Part shown: positions 58,202 to 64,000 of the stretch, piece by piece
How the letters are laid out: each line of letters begins with the position of its first letter
How positions within the stretch are numbered: the stretch's first letter is position 1
NCBI GenBank assembly: GCA_038503075.1
Contig: JBCAML010000002.1
Span: forward strand, 434,001 to 498,000
DNA from: Gyromitra esculenta
Lineage: Eukaryota > Ascomycota > Pezizomycetes > Pezizales > Discinaceae
Reading direction: 5' to 3'
DNA: 64,000 bases
Program-made: the position numbers and the translations under genes
The notes under the pieces: model-generated
What the model was told of the DNA's origin: nothing
The model's database searches: none
Seen by the model: only the letters and a program-made list of their open reading frames with translations

Positions 58202-61200
58202 CTACCTCTTTCTCCCCCCCAAAACACTCTCCATCCTCTTAATCACTCCCTTCAGACCCACTCCTTTTTCACAGTTCCCCTCCAACCACGCCTCCATACC
58301 CTCCCTACACCTCCTGAGTGACTTCCCAACCGGCATCTGTCCCGTCGTTTCTTCACCCACATACTGTCCCGGGTTAAGTAGCACATCAAATAGCTCTGTC
58401 CAGATCTCCGTCTGCCAGTACCGTTTCAACGTGCTAGTGATCCTATATCGTCTCGCACCCGCACCACCACCTAGACCTCCTCGCTCAGCGGTTGTGTCAA
58501 TATATTTACCAAACAGCATGGTGTGGATTATCGCTGCGAGACCGTGATAGTCGATCTGATATGTCCATGGACGCAACTCACGCATTTCGGCGCAGTCCTG
58601 CGCGTCTGTTTTCCAATCTGCAATGAACTGCACGTTCGGGTGGAACAGCCGCATATCGATTCCGCGGCCAAAGTCAATGAGACTAATCCCCTTCTTATCC
58701 CAGCCGTCGCTGCCGTCTCTTCTATACCGCGCGCTCCACGCAGAGTCTAGCAGATACTCAAATCGGAGTAGACAGTTATCGGCCTTCAGGTCACCGTGTA
58801 GTATGCCACGGGCATGAAGGGCTTCGACCGTGCGTAGAAGCTCGACGGAGAGGAACATCGCCAGTACTTCATCCATAACTCCGCCGCCGCCGGAGGATGC
58901 CGAATCGGTTTTAGCGATGTTAATGAGGTCGAGGATGGTTCCTTGGTCACGGTAGGAGAGGATCAAGTACCCCTCATCGGAAAATAGGTGCATCTCATGC
59001 ACAGGGAGGATAGATTCTGAGGCACGGGAGACGCCAAGACGTCTAATGGACTGACGCATTATGTAAAACTCCCATGGTGAAGGCGGGTGTTCCATTTTAA
59101 CCGCCTCGAACCTTTTCCTCCCAGTAATCTTCTTAGCCAACTCTGCTCGTCCTTCAGTATCATCTTCATCCAAATCCTCCATTTCATCCTCGGCATCGGC
59201 AACTGTGTTGTTTTCCGCCAGATAAACCGGTGCGAACGCTCCCTTTCCAAGCTCTCGTTTGATCGTGTAACTGCTTCCACCATCCCCCGTAACGAAATCA
59301 ATCACAGGTGACTGCACAATGTTACTCGTCTTCTCGCCGTCCTTCTTCGCGATTACCTTCGAGAACTTTCTAATCTCTGTGGCCTTTCCGAACTTTCCGG
59401 AATGCTGGTAGTAGCCTTCATACGTTTTCAGCGGCGGTTGCAGTTTGTCATAAATCTGTGCTCGCAGGGCTTCGTCCATGGGGTTGCACTGTAGATCCTG
59501 TATTATCGGCTCTTCTTTCGCCTTTACCGGTTTCACGGCGGTTACTGGTTTGGCGCCGAAGGGTTTCCGCTCTCTTTCTTTGGGTACAAGCGGGGGGTTC
59601 GGTTGGGAAGGGATGAGAGGCTTTGCTAGACTAGAGTCTCTCATGATCTCGCCAAATGGGCTAGGAATAGCAGGACCATCGTCCATGATATCTGGCATAC
59701 GGCTCCTGCTCGGTGTTTTTGCATGCTCTGCTTTTCTTCGTGCTGTAGTTGGTGGTAATGACTCTGTCTTCTCGACGATCGGGGTCATATATGGCAACCT
59801 GTTTTGGTTTTGCGGTTGCCCAGCATTATACGGGTGTCGTGGGGGATCAAAGTCCTCCGGCGGCGATGGAATCTTGATTTTATGGAGTGGAAGGCGGGAT
59901 GGTTGTTCTTTCCCGGGCTTGTCGCGGAGTATATCAAGGATTTCGTCCTTGAAGATGCTGAGCTTCTCGTCTTTATGGATCGCGAGCTTCTCAAATTTGG
60001 CTTCCGCCTGCACCAATTCCTCTTCCCCTTCCCCTTCCCCACCTTCCTCTTCGCCTTCAGCTAGTACGCTTTGCCGTAGTGTGAAATCGGACCATTCGCT
60101 CTTGACGCTCCTTGCATCGTCGTCCTCATCTCCCTCGGCTTCTCCCTCGCCCACAATCTCATATTGGTCCGGCTGCTCGCCCACCTGCGTTACCATGGTA
60201 TAATCTTCACCGTCAAACTCCTCGCCCTCACTCTCGCTCTCTTCATCTCCCGGGGTTGCACTCAGTTGTAATGGTTGATTAAAAATATCATATATCTCGT
60301 CTGTAGCTGCTCTCGTATGGAATGTCATGGTAGGCTCAGCATTAGAATTTTGAGAATTTCCTTTCCGCCTAATCTTGCCCTTGTTGGGAGATGGCGACAT
60401 AACTGTTTTCACGGTAATTGGGGCATGTTTCTCTTCAAATACTCTTGGTTTCTCTTGATTTCTGATTCTGTTCCTCCGTGCTGCCTCCTCCGCCTCTTCC
60501 TCTCGTCGTGAATTCCAATCGATACCGTACAAACCCCGCCCTATTGCTCGTAGCTCTTCGAAAGAGAATTCTTCGTTATCTGATTCTTGAGGATACACTA
60601 GTTCTAGATTTACGGCTACACGTTGTAGACGTTTGCCGGGTGCAGTTTCTGTATAAGGAATGAAACGTGATTCTTGTTGATGCTGATGTTCCGGTAATGA
60701 CTGACAATAAAGAATCGAGAACGGAGCGGTGATATTAGTTCTACTTGTGTAAACATGAGATATAGTAATTAGGTAGAGGAGAACTGAAGCAGATATGCGC
60801 ATGGGCGGAGTATACTCACAGTATCTCGGAAGACCATCAATTTACCACCCTCAGACGACTTCTTTCCACCCTCTTGCTTCAAGGTCTGCCCTGCGAAGGG
60901 TTTTGATTCCACGGTGTTTTCCTTTTTCCTGTGTGCTCGGGTTCCAAGCTCGCCCCAGCCACTAGTTTCCTTTAGAGCTCCCCCTTTCGACGAAGGGCCC
61001 GCATCTGCATCTGAAAAAACTGCCATCTTTTGTCTTGTTGGTTTCTTGGTGGGTGCTGGTTGTTGTTGCTGCTGGGGCTCTGGAGGGAGGTCGCCTCCTA
61101 ATCCGCCCCCAAGTGGCTTTGCCGCCAGTGCTGGTCTCGCAGCACGGAGAGCAGGCGAAGTAGGCTCATCTTCCGCAGGCGGGTTCAACTCCAGTCTCTG

Positions 61201-61785
61201 TTGGAATTCATCAAACTTCCTCGCTAGCCTGTCTACTGGCCTAGCGTTATTCTCGATTCCGGTTCGATAGATCTCAGCAGCCTGATTTTTCCGGCCAATG
61301 CTCTCCAGCAGAGCAGCAAACTCTTCGTAAAACAGGGCTAATCGTTGGCCAATTTCGTGTCTCGCAACATAAGCAAAAGCTTCTCTCGGGGTATCCGAGT
61401 AATTCTGAATATACTGAAACCACAGCTTGAGGTATCGAGGATCATTCTTGTACTGCTCCTCGTGTAGAAACTCTCTTGTTACCCGTTCGAGTAAATTTAC
61501 GAGGCCAGAATCGTGGGAACTTCCGGAGGGGAATGTTTCGACAGTCCAGTTGACATAGCGGACCCAGACTTCGAGGGGGTCGTCCAGTTCAGAGGCAGTC
61601 TTTACTTCCTTTTCAAATTCTGCCTGTTTAACGGCGTTTTCACCACGAAGAGTGACAGGGCTGGCACGGGCGGAGAGAACCTGGGCGAGTGCTCGAGCAG
61701 AACGACCAGAGGCGAGAGGTTGGATGTTTTCCTTGTGGAGCTCAATGTCGTCGAAAGACGTGGTAGGTGGGGAGTCACCAGCCAT
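58202..61785 (-). CDS. BUB1: MAD3/BUB1 spindle-checkpoint kinase
   Basis: Exons in transcription order 61785-60820 and 60700-58202, with one 119-bp intron (GTGAGT..CAG); 1154 residues. Order: KEN box at 18-20 (LHKENIQP), the MAD3/BUB1 TPR region (DPLEVWVRYVNWTVETFP, YLKLWFQYIQNYSDTPREAF, GRKNQAAEIYRTGIE), a second KEN at 288-290, the conserved RVAVNLELVYP segment, a GLEBS Bub3-binding motif (FHTRAATDEIYDIFNQPL), acidic linker, then a C-terminal kinase from about residue 805 with GKGAFAPVYL, Lys in FEAVKMEH, HGDLKADN and IDFGRG. All catalytic residues are kept. Two KEN boxes plus an active kinase mean it can serve both as Mad3 (APC/C-Cdc20 inhibition) and as Bub1 (kinetochore signalling), as in ascomycetes that never split the ancestral gene. 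It is divergent from the SLC35-like gene. Confidence 0.95.
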
Positions 61786-62393
61786 GGTGGTGGGGATTGA
61801 ATTTGATTATTTGAGATTGTTTAAGTTATGAAATATTGGCGAGAGGGAAACGATATAATTAACTACAATGAGGTGATGGTAGACGTTGTGTAGGAACGGG
61901 AAGGAGGGACATAGATAACGGGGGTGGGGAGACGGTGGAGGGGTTGTTTATCATACAGGAGGGGTGTTTTGGATCTGCAGTGTTTGGACCCTTTGCACAG
62001 CCACAAGAGAAACACCCTGTGGCTGGATGTCAACAACGCCAGCCACAATATCAGCAGAGCTCGGGGGCTCGCCGTTACAGCAAGCCCAGCCAGCCCTTTT
62101 GGCTTTCGTCGGGTCTCTTTTCTTATGGATTCTCGGCGGCAGGGAAGGGAGAAGGTTGGAAGTGCAAGAAGAAACCAAAAGCCACGCACACATACATACC
62201 AATACATAATAGCCAGTCAGTTGGGCTAGTCCACACGACCAAATCCATCTCACACGACCAATATCCAGATTATCCCCCATTCCATAAAGTAATACGTAGA
62301 CTACATCCCCCCCTTCCCCATCCTATCCCTCCCCCATCTCCATCTATTCGCTCACCCCTAGCTGTTTGCTCTATCCTTCCCTCTTGAGAGGCC
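61786..62393. promoter_or_regulatory. Shared divergent promoter of BUB1 and SLC35-like gene
   Basis: 608 bases between two outward-facing starts. A pyrimidine-rich run at 62300-62390 (CCCCCTTCCCC and CATCTCCATC) leads into the SLC35-like start and probably marks its transcription start. No known factor site stands out. Confidence 0.5.
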
Positions 62394-64000
62394 ATGGCGG
62401 CCACACTACCCGCAAACCCAGTCCTACGTTCTTCCTCCTCTTCCTCCTCTTCCTCTTCCTCAGAAGCAGGTTCAGACGACGACTCACACTCTCTAAATAG
62501 CCCCCCTAGTCTTCAGCCCCTCGTTCCTGGGTTAGGACCCTCCAGCAGGAAAAAAAAGAAACCAAGATCTAGTAAATTAACTCGGAAACCTAGAGCCAGG
62601 GGCTCTACCGAAATCGTCGGATCCAGTTCTGGAGACAACGACGGGCAGTCACCAGCCGATGAAGCTGGCCACCCTGGATTGGAGCACGATTCCGAATCTG
62701 AAGACCTCGAAATGAGTGACTATCCACATACCGGTGATGAGGGGGAAGCATGGGTTCCCACCCCCGAGAGGCGGAAAAGGGGGAAGCGTAGGAGACGTGG
62801 GGGGTTGAATTTGCGGGGAGGGGAAGGGGAAGCTGGGGTAGTTGGGCTAGGCGATAGACTGGTCATGGCGGATGGGGACCGACCGGTTATGAGTGATGCG
62901 GAAAAGAAGATCGCGGACGGAAAAGTATTGAGGGACATGGCTGTCAACGCGTTATTTATTGGCCTTTGGTATGTTCCACATTGTATTGGGAGATAGTTAG
63001 GAATTCTCAGTGTGTTGAGAAGTACCTAGAAATCTCAAAGAGTCTAAGTTAACACCCCACAGGTATCTCTTCTCGCTCCTGATCTCTATATACAATAAAT
63101 GGATGTTCGACCCTCATCATCTCGACTTTCACTTCCCCCTCTTCACCACATGTCTCCACATGATTGTCCAATTTGCACTCGCATCCCTTGTTCTTTTCGC
63201 CTTTCCTCATTTCCGTCCAATCGGTTTCTTTGGCAAAACCTCTATCGACCAACGTCACCGCGATGACCCCGACAATGAGTCCGGTGGTATTATGTCCATG
63301 AACTCCCGCGCAGAGGAACGTCGCAAACAGCAAGCTGGAATCATGACCAAATGGTTCTACATAACCCGTGTTGGACCTTGTGGGGCTGCTACAGGTCTTG
63401 ATATTGGCCTTGGGAATATGAGCTTAAAATTCATCTCACTAGCGTTTTATACAATGTGTAAATCATCTGTGTTAGGTTTTGTGCTTGTCTTTGCAATTAT
63501 ATTCCGGCTAGAAAAACTCACATGGAAGCTGGTTGGTATCATTGCAATTATGACGGTTGGTGTACTCATGATGGTTGCATCCGAAGCTCAATTCGTACCT
63601 ATTGGCTTTTTCCTTGTTATTCTTGCTTCCGCGCTGTCTGGTCTACGATGGTCATTGACGCAGATCCTCTTGCTGAGGAATCCTGCGACTAGTAACCCAT
63701 TTAGTAGCATTTTCTTTTTAGCACCAGTGATGTTCTTTGCAATCCTGATGATTGCGATTCCCGTGGAGGGATTTGGACCATTGTTCGACCGGGTTGGTGT
63801 GCTAGTGGAGAAAGAGGGAATTTTTGGCGCTGCAGCAATTGTGTTGTTCCCAGGTGTCATTGCATTCTTAATGGTATCGAGCGAATTTGCGTGAGCCTCC
63901 CCCCACTCCACTCGTAAAATTATCATCTCGTCATTTCCCGTGGATATCTGCTAATAAACTTGTGTAAACAGCCTTCTAAAACGCACATCTGTCGTAACAC
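62394..64000 (+). CDS. SLC35C2-like nucleotide-sugar/triose-phosphate family transporter (3' truncated by window edge)
   Basis: Exons 62394-62968, 63063-63890 and 63972 to the window end, with introns of 94 and 81 bp; about 477 codons are visible and the gene continues. The first 180 residues are cytosolic, with a Ser run, basic clusters (RKKKKPR, RRKRGKRRRR) and acidic stretches. Membrane helices then begin with NALFIGLWYLFSLLISIYNKWMF, typical of the TPT/SLC35 fold, followed by FPLFTTCLHMIVQFALASLVLFAF, VGPCGAATGLDIGLGNMSL, FISLAFYTMCKSS, VLGFVLVFAIIFRLE and LVGIIAIMTVGVLMMV. The closest relatives are SLC35C2 and yeast Ymd8, Golgi-type transporters whose substrate is unsettled. A 52-residue polar loop sits between helices 2 and 3. 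The last helices are outside the window. Confidence 0.88.

Overview
The window is nuclear DNA of a filamentous ascomycete (Pezizomycotina). Genes are split by short GT-AG introns, mostly 53-120 bp. The set includes an ascomycete-type full-length PDR transporter, a single-copy MAD3/BUB1 fusion kinase, alternative oxidase and a Cdc25 phosphatase. A METTL3-type m6A methyltransferase and long gene-poor stretches could suggest an early-diverging class such as Pezizomycetes; that placement is inference only.

Layout. 1-6.4 kb: 3' part of a RED/IK-like splicing factor gene (+), a degenerate tandem repeat array, then a divergent pair, elongin A (-) and THO-complex subunit Mft1/THOC7 (+). 6.4-23 kb: two gene-poor blocks around cdc25 (-), then a seven-exon PDR ABC transporter (-). 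23-33 kb: a gene-poor block and a decayed piggyBac-like DNA transposon with 18-bp perfect terminal inverted repeats, interrupted by about 3.3 kb holding six copies of a 400-bp repeat family in both orientations. 33-43 kb: protoporphyrinogen oxidase HEM14 (-) and a four-exon 97-residue LAMTOR5-like gene (+), again between gene-poor blocks. 43-64 kb: the gene-dense part, with a nuclear FKBP (+), METTL3-like methyltransferase (+), acylphosphatase (+), alternative oxidase (-), a large secreted Cys-rich protein of unknown function (+), the MAD3/BUB1 kinase (-) and the start of an SLC35C2-like sugar transporter (+), which runs off the window.

The neighbours do not form one pathway. They are housekeeping genes of transcription and mRNA processing (RED, elongin A, THOC7, METTL3), cell cycle (Cdc25, BUB1), mitochondria (HEM14, AOX), TORC1 signalling (LAMTOR5) and transport. 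I see no biosynthetic cluster, CRISPR array, rRNA or convincing tRNA. The least explained signals are a recurring palindrome TACATGTA (12 copies, four inside an identical 12-mer) concentrated in the gene-poor middle, the inverted and direct 400-bp repeats inside the piggyBac copy, an in-frame stop-free intron placed inside the catalytic loop of acylphosphatase, and the secreted protein with an acidic repeat. Exon borders were worked out by eye from reading frame, splice signals and family resemblance; all multi-exon models given here keep frame from start to stop.
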